DNA of 64,000 nucleotides from Flavobacterium ustbae (GTDB lineage Bacteria; Bacteroidota; Bacteroidia; Flavobacteriales; Flavobacteriaceae), in NCBI RefSeq assembly GCF_003946915.1, contig NZ_RPOC01000001.1, positions 1 to 64,000 of the forward strand, in the 5' to 3' direction. A program made the translations under genes and the position numbers. Below the pieces are notes generated by a model. It searched no databases and was not told the DNA's origin. It saw only the letters and a program-made list of their open reading frames with translations. Positions within the stretch are counted from its first letter, which is position 1. Each line of letters begins with the position of its first letter. Positions 1 through 8,082 of this stretch are shown piece after piece.

Positions 1-305
1 GGGGGATCTCCCTCTCAGGACCCCTACCCATCGTAGCCTTGGTAGGCCGTTACCCTGCCAACTAGCTAATGGGACGCATGCTCATCTTTCACCGTTGTGA
101 CTTTAATTATATAGTGATGCCACTCTATAATGCTATGAGGTATTAATCCAAATTTCTCTGGGCTATCCCTCTGTGAAAGGCAGATTGCATACGCGTTACG
201 CACCCGTGCGCCGGTCTCAAGGCCCGAAAGCCTCTACCCCTCGACTTGCATGTGTTAAGCCTGCCGCTAGCGTTCATCCTGAGCCAGGATCAAACTCTTC
301 ATCGT
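1..305 (-). rRNA. rrs: 16S ribosomal RNA, 5' part (cut by window edge)
   Basis: The reverse complement carries the universal 16S 5' sequence AGAGTTTGATCCTGGCTCAG at about 279-298, followed by GATGAACGCTAGCGGCAGGC and the helix region up to the conserved GGGTAGGGGTCCTGAGAGGG near position 8-27. Aligning the AGAGTTTGATC motif to base 8 of the E. coli gene puts the mature 5' end near 305. Only the first ~305 nt are present; the gene continues to the left beyond the window, so 23S and 5S would also lie there. The sequence pattern is that of Flavobacterium 16S. Confidence 0.98.
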
Positions 306-471
306 ATATTGTAATATTATATATTCGATGCCTTCTCTTTTGGCCGTTTCGAATCTTCCGACTCTACTGCTCTTATTTCTTTTGTTCTGAAATCTCTTTC
401 AGAACGGCTGTCAATTCAATATGTCTACGAACGTGTCTTTCTTTTGTTTCGCCTGTATCTCAAAGCGGGTG
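306..471 (-). other. 16S rRNA transcribed leader
   Basis: Non-coding stretch between the mature 16S 5' end and the most proximal of three rRNA promoters. It should be transcribed as the pre-rRNA leader from all three promoters. Open frames across it and into the 16S gene are spurious. No tRNA was seen here. Confidence 0.7.
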
Positions 472-502
472 CAAAACTAGAAAACTTATTTCTAACTGGC
501 AA
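472..502 (-). promoter_or_regulatory. rRNA promoter P3 (proximal)
   Basis: On the minus strand a -7 element TAGTTTTG (479-472) lies 20 bp after a TTG -33 element (502-500). This matches the Bacteroidota sigma-A consensus TTG-N17-23-TAnnTTTG. The -7 box is followed by CACCCGC, as in the two upstream promoters. Confidence 0.8.
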
Positions 503-594
503 ATGTTTTTCGAAGTTTTTTTTAAAATTTTTCGTTTCAATTCTAACTTCCCAATCACCAATCTTTCAAAGGACTTTCCCTGTTTTGCGGGGTG

Positions 595-625
595 CAAATG
601 TAAAAAGCATTTCCGAATCCTGCAA
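595..625 (-). promoter_or_regulatory. rRNA promoter P2 (middle)
   Basis: Minus-strand -7 element TACATTTG (602-595) with TTG -33 element (625-623), spacer 20 bp, followed by CACCCCGC. It lies 123 bp upstream of P3 and its flanks resemble those of P1. Confidence 0.82.
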
Positions 626-716
626 GCCTTTTCGAATCTTTTTTCCGAAAAATCTCTCTTCCTCTGATTCCCATTCCTGCCGGCATTTCTAAGAGCGCTT
701 TTCGCTGTTGCGGGTG

Positions 717-746
717 CAAAAGTACCACCTTTATTTACATCTGCAA
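717..746 (-). promoter_or_regulatory. rRNA promoter P1 (distal)
   Basis: Minus-strand -7 element TACTTTTG (724-717) with TTG -33 element (746-744), spacer 19 bp, followed by CACCCGC. It is 122 bp upstream of P2. The sequence upstream is a pyrimidine/AT-rich tract that could serve as an UP-like element. Confidence 0.82.
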
Positions 747-973
747 GCTTTTATTTTACATTTTTTCCATCTTTTTTATTTCTTTTTCCTAACCCACTGG
801 TAACCCCATCTTTACAATTCAACTTTTTCTGCTGAGCTGTCGGGTTTTTCTGCGTTTTGTTTCTTTTTTGATAATTTTCGGCTCTTTTGGCATGTCGTTT
901 TTATTGGGCTTTGACTTTTTTCAAGCCTTTTTGTTCTTTTTGCAGTATTTGCTTCTTCTGAAAACAGCTGCCC

Positions 974-1055
974 TAGCCCCGATAGTAGCAGAAATCCTTT
1001 TGTCTGGTTTCTTTAACCAGACAAAAGATTGAAGCGGATAGCGGGATTAAGCTCC
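974..1055. repeat. Structured dyad element (TAGCCCCGAT ... AGCGGGATTAAGCT)
   Basis: The centre is a perfect 13-bp stem, CTTTTGTCTGGTT (997-1009) against AACCAGACAAAAG (1015-1027), with a 5-nt loop. Outside it, AGCCCCGAT (975-983) can pair partly with GCGGGATTAAGCT (1041-1053), giving a long imperfect rod of about 80 nt. I recall similar TAGCCCCGAT / AGCGGGATTAAGCTCC elements recurring in flavobacterial genomes, but cannot verify that here. It could be a mobile palindromic repeat or a small structured RNA. Confidence 0.55.
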
Positions 1056-1127
1056 TTATTATTATCAAATCTTTAAATTCCAAATTCCAAACCTGAAAGC
1101 GCTCAGCTTGCAGGACCGTTCCTTTAT

Positions 1128-1165
1128 CCGTGGCGTTAGACGCACTGCGGTGCGCCTCTACGGAA
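1128..1165. repeat. REP-like palindrome
   Basis: GC-rich for this genome. CGCAC (1141-1145) and GTGCG (1150-1154) form a tight stem with TGCG loop inside a GTTAGACG...CCTCTACGG context. The compact GC-rich hairpin in an AT-rich intergenic region is typical of REP elements. Only one copy of this type is seen in the window. Confidence 0.5.
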
Positions 1166-1201
1166 AATTGACTGGACAATGCTATACCTAATATAAAAGA
1201 G

Positions 1202-1234
1202 AAACCCGACAGGTCTTGGAAACCTGTCGGGTTT
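1202..1234 (-). terminator. Hairpin terminator after the LolE-like gene
   Basis: Perfect 13-bp stem AAACCCGACAGGT (1202-1214) with ACCTGTCGGGTTT (1222-1234), loop of 7 nt. It lies 20 bp beyond the stop codon of the permease gene on the minus strand. The same AAACCCGACAGG-type hairpin recurs at 28833, 55934 and 56051. Confidence 0.75.
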
Positions 1235-1254
1235 GAATATGAATTTGTTTTTAG

Positions 1255-2490
1255 TTAATCGAAACGAATTGCTTTTACTGGAGATATTTTGGTTATTAAA
1301 TATGAGGGAATCAATAAAACCAAAAAACAAACACCAATCGTAAGAAGATTTAATAAGAGTATATAAATCCAATTAAGATAAACAGGCGCTTGATTAACAT
1401 AATAGTTTTCCGGATTGAGTTGTATGACTCCAAATTGCTGTTGAATTAGTAAAATTGAAATTCCTACCAAATTTCCCCAAAATAATCCGCGCAGAATTAA
1501 GTAAAAGGCATTATACAAAAATATTTTGCGAACTGACCAGTTATTTGCTCCCATAGATTTTAAAATTCCAATCATTTGTGTTCTTTCTAAAATAAGAACC
1601 AAGAGCGCTACAACCATATTAATTGTGGCAACTAGAATCATTACTGCTAAAATGATTACTATATTAAAATCGAACAGCTGGAGCCAATCAAAAATATAAC
1701 TGTATTTTTCTACGATGGTTTCTGTGTCTAAATTAGAGGATGTTTTTTCGTAAACTTTATTTCCTACTTGTTTAATGGTGCTAAAATCTTTTACAAAAAT
1801 CTCAAATGCTCCAACTTGATCTTCTCTCCATTTATTAATTCTTTGGATGTGTCGAATATCACCAATAATATATGTAGCATCAAAATCTCGAAATCCTGAA
1901 TTGAATATAGCTGCTATCTTAAATCGACGAATATTTGGAAGTTTTCCTTGTTCTTCTTTTATAAAAAAAGTATTGAATTGATCTCCAACTTTCAAATTTA
2001 AGCGGTCTGCAAGGAATTTTGAGATTATAACATCTTCATTCAATGCTTTTGTAAAATGTGGCAGTTTACCTTGTATAATATATTCTTTAATATTATTCCA
2101 GTCATAATCAGCCCCTACACCCTTAAATATAATTCCTTCAAACGCATTTTCGGTTCTAATAATCCCCGCTTTACTAGCTACGGCTTGAACATGGCTTACT
2201 TCTGGAACTGATTTAAAATTAGGATAGAAATCTTGTTTCTTCGAAATTGGAACTGTAGTAACTTCTGAATTGTTATTGTCATAATTTGAAATTATTATCT
2301 GTCCATTGAATGCTGAAACTTTATCCCGAATTTTTTTCTGCAAGCCAACGCCTGTTGCCACAGAAACAATCATCATAATTATTCCGATTGCAATTGCGGT
2401 AATGGCAATTTTTATGATAGGTGCAGAAATACTGCTTTTATAATCTTTTGCAGTAATAAGTCTTTTGGCTATGAAATATTCTAAATTCAA
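1255..2490 (-). CDS. LolC/LolE-like FtsX-family ABC transporter permease
   Basis: A 411-residue inner-membrane permease of the FtsX/MacB/LolE type, probably part of a lipoprotein-releasing ABC system. One membrane helix lies near residues 25-48, then a large periplasmic domain (about 50-265), then three C-terminal helices (about 270-300, 325-350, 370-400). The motif ERTQMIGILKSMGA after the second helix is the coupling segment typical of LolC/E. The partner ATPase (LolD) is not in the window. Its 3' end is followed by a strong hairpin. The start is the first ATG of the frame. Family assignment is firm; the exact substrate is inferred. Confidence 0.85.
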   Translation of the reverse strand: MNLEYFIAKRLITAKDYKSSISAPIIKIAITAIAIGIIMMIVSVATGVGLQKKIRDKVSAFNGQIIISNYDNNNSEVTTVPISKKQDFYPNFKSVPEVSHVQAVASKAGIIRTENAFEGIIFKGVGADYDWNNIKEYIIQGKLPHFTKALNEDVIISKFLADRLNLKVGDQFNTFFIKEEQGKLPNIRRFKIAAIFNSGFRDFDATYIIGDIRHIQRINKWREDQVGAFEIFVKDFSTIKQVGNKVYEKTSSNLDTETIVEKYSYIFDWLQLFDFNIVIILAVMILVATINMVVALLVLILERTQMIGILKSMGANNWSVRKIFLYNAFYLILRGLFWGNLVGISILLIQQQFGVIQLNPENYYVNQAPVYLNWIYILLLNLLTIGVCFLVLLIPSYLITKISPVKAIRFD

Positions 2491-2589
2491 ATTATCAATT
2501 TTCTTTGAGTTGTTTTACTATTCCTTTCTCAAAAATACATCTTAAAAAAGGAAATTAAGATATTCTTAGAAACAATTACCAGTTTTCAT

Positions 2590-3084
2590 TTATAATGGCA
2601 GTTTCTTTTTCATTTCTTCTACTATATTAAACGCTGCGGGACAAATTTCGACGTTTTTCAACGTTAAGTTTGAAATCTGATAGAATTTATTTCGATCGGT
2701 GTGTGGAAATTCACGACAGGCTTTTGGACGAACATCATAAATCATACAGTAATTTTCATTATCCAAAAACGTACAGGGAACACTTTTCAAAACATAATCT
2801 TTGTCCTCGTCAATTCGCAAATATTGATCAATGAATTGCTGTGGCTTTTGTCTAAAATGTTTTGAAATTCGTTCTATATCTGCCAAAGTAAACAGTGGCC
2901 CTGTTGTTTTACAGCAATTAGCGCATTTCAAACAGTCTGTTCTTTTAAATTCGGCATCGTGCAAATCCTGCATGATGTAATCTAAATTCTTTGGCTGTTT
3001 CTTTTTAAGCTTATCGAAATACTTTTTATTTTCGTTATGCTTATCTTTGGCTAACTTACTTAAGTTATTTAAAATCTGTTTCAA
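2590..3084 (-). CDS. YkgJ-type cysteine cluster protein
   Basis: A 164-residue cytosolic protein with the zinc/iron-chelating cysteine cluster of the YkgJ family. The core is CLKCANCC (Cys51, 54, 57, 58), followed by further cysteines in VPCTFLDNENYC and RPKACREFPH and in EICPAAF. The N-terminal 45 residues are Lys-rich and probably helical. The metal-binding role is known for the family only from the conserved cysteines; the reaction is unknown. It is divergent from the methyltransferase gene at 3157, with a 72-bp spacer made largely of AAACTT-like repeats. Confidence 0.8.
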   Translation of the reverse strand: MKQILNNLSKLAKDKHNENKKYFDKLKKKQPKNLDYIMQDLHDAEFKRTDCLKCANCCKTTGPLFTLADIERISKHFRQKPQQFIDQYLRIDEDKDYVLKSVPCTFLDNENYCMIYDVRPKACREFPHTDRNKFYQISNLTLKNVEICPAAFNIVEEMKKKLPL

Positions 3085-3156
3085 GTTTAAAATTTAAAGT
3101 TGATCTGCAAAATTAAGCAACTTTAAACTTGAAACCTTAAACTTTGAACTAAAACA

Positions 3157-3864
3157 ATGAAAGATCTTTTTGGAAAAGCAATATTTGATTTTTACACCAA
3201 AAATTCGCCTGAAGATATTATTACTGAAACTTCTATTTCTGAAGAAGATGAAATGAGCGTAGAATATCTTTTTCGCACCTATAATGAAATGCCTAAAATT
3301 GAGCAAAAAGCTTTGCAATTGGCAAAAGGAAAGATTTTGGATGTCGGTTGTGGAGCTGGAAGTCACGCTTTGTCTCTGCAAAATGAGCGTAACTTAGAAG
3401 TAACTGCTATCGACATTTCAGAAAAAGCAATTGAAACTTGCCGTCTTCGCGGAATTAAAAACACTAAAGTTCAAAATATTTTGGATTTTGAAGGAGAAAA
3501 ATTCGACACAATCTTAATTCTTATGAATGGAACGGGCATTTTTGGAAAATTACAAAACTGCAATTCCTATTTAACTAAATTAAAATCGCTTTTAAATCCA
3601 GGCGGACAAATTTTAATTGACAGTTCTGACATCATTTATATGTTTGATGAAGACGAAGACGGAGGAAAATGGATTCCGTCTGAGAATGATTATTATGGCG
3701 AGCTCGTTTTCAATATTAGCTATAAAGGAGAAAAAGAAGAATCTTTTGATTGGTTATATTTAGATTATAATACGCTTCAAAATGCCGCAATTGCTAATGG
3801 TTTAAATTGTGAACTTATTCTTGAAGGTGAACATTATGATTATTTAGCCAGACTTTCTATTTAA
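3157..3864 (+). CDS. Class I SAM-dependent methyltransferase
   Basis: A 235-residue methyltransferase of the Rossmann type. Motif I is LDVGCGAGSH (61-70), the acidic ribose-binding residue is in AIDIS (Asp86), and the segment FDTILILMNGTGIFG (about 116-130) is motif IV. The substrate is not evident. An ORF starting 18 bp downstream (DinB/YfiT-like) suggests the two are cotranscribed. Length and architecture are complete. The start ATG at 3157 follows an AAACTTGAAACC repeat tract. Confidence 0.85.
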   Translation: MKDLFGKAIFDFYTKNSPEDIITETSISEEDEMSVEYLFRTYNEMPKIEQKALQLAKGKILDVGCGAGSHALSLQNERNLEVTAIDISEKAIETCRLRGIKNTKVQNILDFEGEKFDTILILMNGTGIFGKLQNCNSYLTKLKSLLNPGGQILIDSSDIIYMFDEDEDGGKWIPSENDYYGELVFNISYKGEKEESFDWLYLDYNTLQNAAIANGLNCELILEGEHYDYLARLSI

Positions 3865-3882
3865 AAACAAACTGCCAAAACC

Positions 3883-4428
3883 ATGAAAGAACTAGACTTA
3901 GAGAAATTAAAATATCCTATTGGAAAATTTATTGATCCTGAACATTATTCAATGGAATATCTTTCTGAAAAAATTAAGGAAATTGAAACGCTCCCAGAAA
4001 AATTAACCAAAGAAACAATTGATTTAACTAACGAACAATTAGACACGCCGTATCGTCCTGATGGATGGACTGTACGACAAGTTATTCATCATTGTGCTGA
4101 AAGTCATATGAATTGCTACATGCGAATTAAATGGGCGTTAACAGAAAATAATCCTGTTATTAAAGCTTATGACGAAGTTCTTTGGTCTGAATTAAACGAT
4201 AATATAACAATGCCAATTGAACCAACGCTTGAATTACTGAAAGGACTTCATTTTAGATTAGGCTATATTATGAGAAATTTATCTGAATCTGATTTGGAAA
4301 AGACCTTTGTACATCCTTCAGATAATTCTGAAAACAAACTCAAAAAAATCATAGGTATGTATGCGTGGCACGGAAATCATCATTTGGCTCATATTACCAA
4401 CTTGAAAAAATATAAAAACTGGAAATAA
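3883..4428 (+). CDS. YfiT/BstA-type DinB-fold protein (putative metal-dependent thiol transferase)
   Basis: A 181-residue four-helix DinB-fold protein resembling B. subtilis YfiT, whose family is annotated as bacillithiol transferases. Likely metal ligands are His70 in RQVIHHCAESH and His163/His167 in WHGNHHLAH near the C-terminus. The conserved N-terminal YPIGKF and DGWTVRQ segments also match YfiT. It follows the methyltransferase by 18 bp and is followed by a bidirectional hairpin at 4477-4504. Flavobacteria make bacillithiol, so a detoxification role is plausible but inferred. Confidence 0.85.
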   Translation: MKELDLEKLKYPIGKFIDPEHYSMEYLSEKIKEIETLPEKLTKETIDLTNEQLDTPYRPDGWTVRQVIHHCAESHMNCYMRIKWALTENNPVIKAYDEVLWSELNDNITMPIEPTLELLKGLHFRLGYIMRNLSESDLEKTFVHPSDNSENKLKKIIGMYAWHGNHHLAHITNLKKYKNWK

Positions 4429-4476
4429 TTGATTGTTTACTTTTTATACAAATTGTATACTCGTGTAAAACAAAAA

Positions 4477-4504
4477 AAATCTCTTCAAATGAAGAGATTT
4501 TTTT
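4477..4504. terminator. Bidirectional terminator between convergent genes
   Basis: AAAATCTCTTC (4477-4487) and GAAGAGATTTT form an 11-bp stem around AAAT, with an A-run on the left and a T-run on the right. It sits between the YfiT-like gene (+) and queE (-), so it can end both transcripts. Confidence 0.85.
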
Positions 4505-4507
4505 GTT

Positions 4508-5140
4508 TTATGGAATATTCAGATATTTATGCGTCTGTAATGATACTCTCCATTTCGGATTATTCATAACATAATCTACAATAAGCGGTGTCATTTCTTC
4601 TTTTTTACTCCATTCTGGCTGAAGAAATAAAATTGCATTATCGTTTACTAATTCCGCCTGTTCTTCTGCAAAAATAAAATCGTGTTTATTATAAATAATC
4701 ACTTTTAATTCATGCGCATTATCATATACGGTTTGTGTTGGTAGTTTGTTCTTTTTTGGCGAAAGGCAGATCCAGTCCCAAGTTCCTGATAATGGAAAAG
4801 CTCCAGAAGTTTCGATATGAACTTTTAAATTCTTTTCTTTTAATCGGTTTGTCAAAAGTGTCATATCCCAAGATAAAGGTTCTCCACCTGTTACAACAAC
4901 TGTATCAGCATATTTAGCGGCATTTTCAACAATTAAATCCACACTTGTCGGCGGATGAAGTTCTGCATTCCAGCTTTCTTTCACATCACACCAATGACAT
5001 CCTACATCACACCCACCAATTCTAATAAAATAAGCAGCTCTTCCTGTATGCGAACCTTCCCCTTGAATGGTATAGAATTCTTCCATCAAAGGAAGCATAG
5101 CTCCTTTATTTACTTCTAATTGTATTTCTTTTGGTAACAT
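4508..5140 (-). CDS. queE: 7-carboxy-7-deazaguanine synthase
   Basis: A 210-residue radical SAM enzyme that converts 6-carboxytetrahydropterin to 7-carboxy-7-deazaguanine in queuosine synthesis. The cluster motif is CDVGCHWC (Cys44, 48, 51; C-x3-C-x2-C). The N-terminal EEFYTIQGEGSHTGRAAYFIRIGGC is diagnostic of QueE, here between residues 20 and 44. VVTGGEPL is the SAM-binding GGE motif. A second queuosine gene, queA, is at 28887. A promoter with TTG-N17-TATCTTTG lies immediately upstream (5159-5186). Confidence 0.93.
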   Translation of the reverse strand: MLPKEIQLEVNKGAMLPLMEEFYTIQGEGSHTGRAAYFIRIGGCDVGCHWCDVKESWNAELHPPTSVDLIVENAAKYADTVVVTGGEPLSWDMTLLTNRLKEKNLKVHIETSGAFPLSGTWDWICLSPKKNKLPTQTVYDNAHELKVIIYNKHDFIFAEEQAELVNDNAILFLQPEWSKKEEMTPLIVDYVMNNPKWRVSLQTHKYLNIP

Positions 5141-5158
5141 TTTAATATTTTAAGAGTG

Positions 5159-5186
5159 CAAAGATAGTCAATAATATACGGAACAA
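5159..5186 (-). promoter_or_regulatory. queE promoter
   Basis: Minus strand: -33 TTG (5186-5184), 17-bp spacer, -7 TATCTTTG (5166-5159). The -7 box ends 19 bp before the queE start codon. The -33 element lies at the edge of the terminator of the upstream TPR gene, so the two signals are packed together. Confidence 0.7.
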
Positions 5187-5220
5187 AAAAACCGATAGTT
5201 TTTTGAACTATCGGTTTTTT
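5185..5220 (-). terminator. Terminator of the exbB-tonB-TPR operon
   Basis: AAAAAACCGATAGTT and AACTATCGGTTTTTT pair perfectly over 15 bp around a 5-6 nt loop. It lies 22 bp after the stop of the TPR gene and gives a U-run on the minus strand. Confidence 0.85.
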
Positions 5221-5241
5221 AATTATTTTAAAAAATCTAAA

Positions 5242-6909
5242 TTATTTTAAAGATTTAATAGATTGTGTAGCGTATGAATTTGCTGGATCTAAAACTAAGG
5301 TTTTATTGAAATATTCAACCGCTTTTACTTTATCAGTATTAGCATATGCTGCACCAATTGCATTGTAAGCTTCAACAATTTTCTTTGCAGTTGCTGGTTT
5401 TGCTACTTCTTCTGGACCTTTTGCAGTAGTTTTAGCCACATACTCCTCATAGTTTTTGATGATCATATCATCTTTATCCAATGCACTACTAAGTCTTCCT
5501 TTATATAAGTAAGCTTCATCGTAAGATGGAGAAGCTTCTAAAACTTTATCAAAAGTAGCTATCGCATTTTCTAAAGCTGCTTTATCACGGTTTTCAATAG
5601 GTTTACCTGCATTACCGTAATAAACAGAAATTCCATAATAAACAGCATCATCTAAGTAATTTTTAGACTCTTTATTGCTTGCACCAAGTTCAAAGATAGA
5701 CGCCGCTTGGATATATTGTTTTTTACCAAACAACTCTTTTCCAAAGTCTGCAAATTCTTCAACTACTAAAGGCTCTAATTCTACTGCTTTTTTGATATCA
5801 GCCAAACCTGCATCAAAAGCCGCTTGATCTACTGTACCATCAGCTCCAGTTCCTTTTTTAATTTTAGATAATCCTAAATAATAGTAATCTCTACCGATAA
5901 CTTTATTTCCAGGAGATTTAATATAATCTTCAATAGATTTAATTGCTACATCAACATTTCCGTTTTCGTAAGCAGCATATCCTAAGTATCTGTAAATTCT
6001 AGGATTTACTTTATCCTCAGCAATCATTTTGTTTGCAACAGTTTCTAATTGCTTGTAATCTTTTACTAAGATCAAGAAATCTGCATGACGCATTTTAGAG
6101 TCAAGAGAGTAATCTGTCAAACTTAAATACTTTTCATAGTTTGTAATTGCATTTTGCAAATTAACTTTAGATGTAGAAGGTTTGTTTCTTGCCCATTTAT
6201 AATATGTTTCAGCAAGCTCTCTGTAAACCGGTCCGTAGTTTGCATCTAAAGCAATAACTTCATTGAATGATTTAATTGCTTCATCATAAGATTTCGCATT
6301 TTTCAATAATACTCCAGATTGTACTTTTGCTCTTAATAAAGTATTGTCAGCAGTAAAAGCATCACGGTAAGCTTTATAAGCCTCATTCTGATTACTTGCA
6401 CCAAAATAAGCATCACCAATTGCCAAAAGTGCCTGAGCATTTTGTGGCTCAATAGCCAATGCTTTTTGCAATGAAGCGATTGCAACTTTATAATCTGGAT
6501 TTTCAGAATTCATATAAGCTCTACCAATGTAAATAAATTCATTTACATCTTTACGCTTCATATCTTTGGTTGCTAATGTAAAATTAGCCTGAGCCGCAGC
6601 GGTATTTTTAGCATCCAAATCTAACTGACCTAAACCAATATAGTTTAAGTTTTTCTTATCTGAAGCTTGTAATCCATTATTATAATAGATTTTAGCAGAA
6701 TCCACAACAGATTGATTTAGATAAACATTACCTAAAATAAAATTAGCTTCACCGTCAGATGGTTTAGATTTTATAATTGATTTAAGCAATGTTTTAGCTT
6801 TATCAAATTGCTCTGCATCAATTGCTTTTTTTGCTTGGTTGATATCTTGCGCTTTTGCCGCGGTAGCCGAGACAACTAAGGCAAGACTAAAAATTTTAAA
6901 TTTATTCAT
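5242..6909 (-). CDS. Secreted TPR-repeat protein
   Basis: A 555-residue protein with a signal peptide (residues 1-20, cleavage near AKAQD) and TPR motifs along most of its length, for example KAIDAEQFDKAKTLLKSII, ALLAIGDAYFGASNQNEAYK and the final KAVEYFNKTLVLDPANSYA. The fold suggests a periplasmic scaffolding role. It starts 16 bp after the stop of the PstS-like lipoprotein gene and appears to be the last gene of the exbB-exbD-exbD-tonB operon. A terminator follows. The exact function is unknown; linkage to the TonB operon is the main clue. Confidence 0.82.
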   Translation of the reverse strand: MNKFKIFSLALVVSATAAKAQDINQAKKAIDAEQFDKAKTLLKSIIKSKPSDGEANFILGNVYLNQSVVDSAKIYYNNGLQASDKKNLNYIGLGQLDLDAKNTAAAQANFTLATKDMKRKDVNEFIYIGRAYMNSENPDYKVAIASLQKALAIEPQNAQALLAIGDAYFGASNQNEAYKAYRDAFTADNTLLRAKVQSGVLLKNAKSYDEAIKSFNEVIALDANYGPVYRELAETYYKWARNKPSTSKVNLQNAITNYEKYLSLTDYSLDSKMRHADFLILVKDYKQLETVANKMIAEDKVNPRIYRYLGYAAYENGNVDVAIKSIEDYIKSPGNKVIGRDYYYLGLSKIKKGTGADGTVDQAAFDAGLADIKKAVELEPLVVEEFADFGKELFGKKQYIQAASIFELGASNKESKNYLDDAVYYGISVYYGNAGKPIENRDKAALENAIATFDKVLEASPSYDEAYLYKGRLSSALDKDDMIIKNYEEYVAKTTAKGPEEVAKPATAKKIVEAYNAIGAAYANTDKVKAVEYFNKTLVLDPANSYATQSIKSLK

Positions 6910-6925
6910 CTTTATTGTAATTAAT

Positions 6926-7849
6926 TTATTCTTTATCTTTTAAAATTTCACTTCTAATTTTCAGTTTACGACCTGGAGTTTTGAATGGCAGTAATCCAGA
7001 TTTTAAAACGATACGTTGTCCAATATCGCCTGCTATGAATGAAGCAAAGCCCATTCCTAATCCAGAATAACCCTGACAATTAATAATAAACAAATCGCGT
7101 GCCAAAGGATATTTTCCTTCTCCGAGGTCATTTTGTGTTGGACTATAATAGCCACCACCGTTTAAGCCCTGCACACTTAAAACATTTATATTCTTGATAG
7201 TTTCTGTCATCTCAGGAGTTGGCTGATAGAGCCAATTGACACCAATAATACCAATCATTCCATCATTTTCAGAAACAAATTTTATTACTTCATTATTCGT
7301 TTTAAAAGAAAAAACGCCAACTTTAGGAATTTCGTTAACCTTTGCTAATTCTTTCATGTAACGCACAGTACTTGAATTAGGATTGTCAAAAACAAGCCCT
7401 TTAATTTTAGCATCTGGCTTACCCTGCATAAAATTGATTACACTTTTCAACGCAATTAATGTGTCATTATTGCTTTTATTTGAAATAAAAGCAATAGCAT
7501 CATGCGCAAAAGGTGTAACTCTTGGATTAATCTTACTTTTATCAAAACGAGATCTTTCTTCTTTAGTCAAATCTCGAGTTGTAATTGCTACTTTAGCTTT
7601 TTGATTTAGTAGATCATTAATCACTTCAGCTTCAGATTTTGGTTTTACTATAATTTTTGCATCATAGTAAGTGCCTTCAAAAACAGCAACCTGATCGTCT
7701 ACAATTTGCTTTACTGTCTCATCAACCGCAACATCAAGTGATCCTTTCAAAATGGTTTCTTTTTCAGTTTCACTTTTGCTTTTTTGGTTGCACATCACAA
7801 ACAAAAAGACAAAAACAACCAAACCTAAAGCCTTACTATATTTCAACAT
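6926..7849 (-). CDS. PstS-like substrate-binding lipoprotein
   Basis: A 307-residue lipoprotein of the phosphate-binding (PstS/SphX) periplasmic-binding-protein fold. The signal peptide ends in FVMC with lipid-acceptor Cys20. The segment NPNSSTVRYMKEL resembles the anion-binding loop of PstS, and the C-terminal segment PLARDLFIINCQGYSG...FIAGDIGQRIVLKSGLLP is typical of the family. It sits in the TonB operon, not with pstCAB, so it may serve as a periplasmic sensor or capture protein instead of feeding an ABC permease. The start is 2 bp from the stop of the preceding small gene. Confidence 0.82.
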   Translation of the reverse strand: MLKYSKALGLVVFVFLFVMCNQKSKSETEKETILKGSLDVAVDETVKQIVDDQVAVFEGTYYDAKIIVKPKSEAEVINDLLNQKAKVAITTRDLTKEERSRFDKSKINPRVTPFAHDAIAFISNKSNNDTLIALKSVINFMQGKPDAKIKGLVFDNPNSSTVRYMKELAKVNEIPKVGVFSFKTNNEVIKFVSENDGMIGIIGVNWLYQPTPEMTETIKNINVLSVQGLNGGGYYSPTQNDLGEGKYPLARDLFIINCQGYSGLGMGFASFIAGDIGQRIVLKSGLLPFKTPGRKLKIRSEILKDKE

Positions 7850-7851
7850 AA

Positions 7852-8082
7852 TTATTGATCTTTTGCATTAATTAATCTTAAAAATCTTATCGCAGAGTAT
7901 ACAATCAGTAATCCACCAAAAGCATATCTGTATTTTGGTTCCATGTTAAGCGGAAGTTTTTCCCAAAACATAATCATTAAACCGAGTACAAGATATATTA
8001 AAAAAAACAGTATTCCTAAAACAAGAAGAAATCGCTCTTTGAGCGATTTCTTCTGAATATTATTAAGCATATCTTTTAACAT
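7852..8082 (-). CDS. Small membrane protein of the TonB operon
   Basis: A 76-residue protein with two predicted membrane helices (about 18-41 and 52-68) and Lys-rich ends. Its ATG overlaps the tonB stop codon (TAATG), so translation is probably coupled to tonB. No known domain recognised. Its conserved place between tonB and a PstS-like lipoprotein suggests an accessory role in the same system. Confidence 0.75.
   Translation of the reverse strand: MLKDMLNNIQKKSLKERFLLVLGILFFLIYLVLGLMIMFWEKLPLNMEPKYRYAFGGLLIVYSAIRFLRLINAKDQ

Larger units (their letters stand above)
747..1254. other. Intergenic stretch upstream of the rRNA promoters
   Basis: About 500 bp with no credible gene. From left to right it holds an AT/pyrimidine-rich tract (747-960), a structured dyad element (974-1055), a short run of AAATTCCAAATTCCAAA repeats near 1076-1092, a REP-like palindrome (1128-1165) and a terminator hairpin (1202-1234). 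Short open frames here overlap these elements and look accidental. Confidence 0.7.

Noticed and set aside
173..692. Two overlapping plus-strand open frames (164 and 82 codons)
   Set aside because: They run through the 16S gene, its leader and two rRNA promoters and have no protein-like features.
973..1372. Minus-strand open frames of 68 and 78 codons
   Set aside because: They overlap the structured repeat, REP-like palindrome and the 3' end of the permease gene; low-complexity composition.
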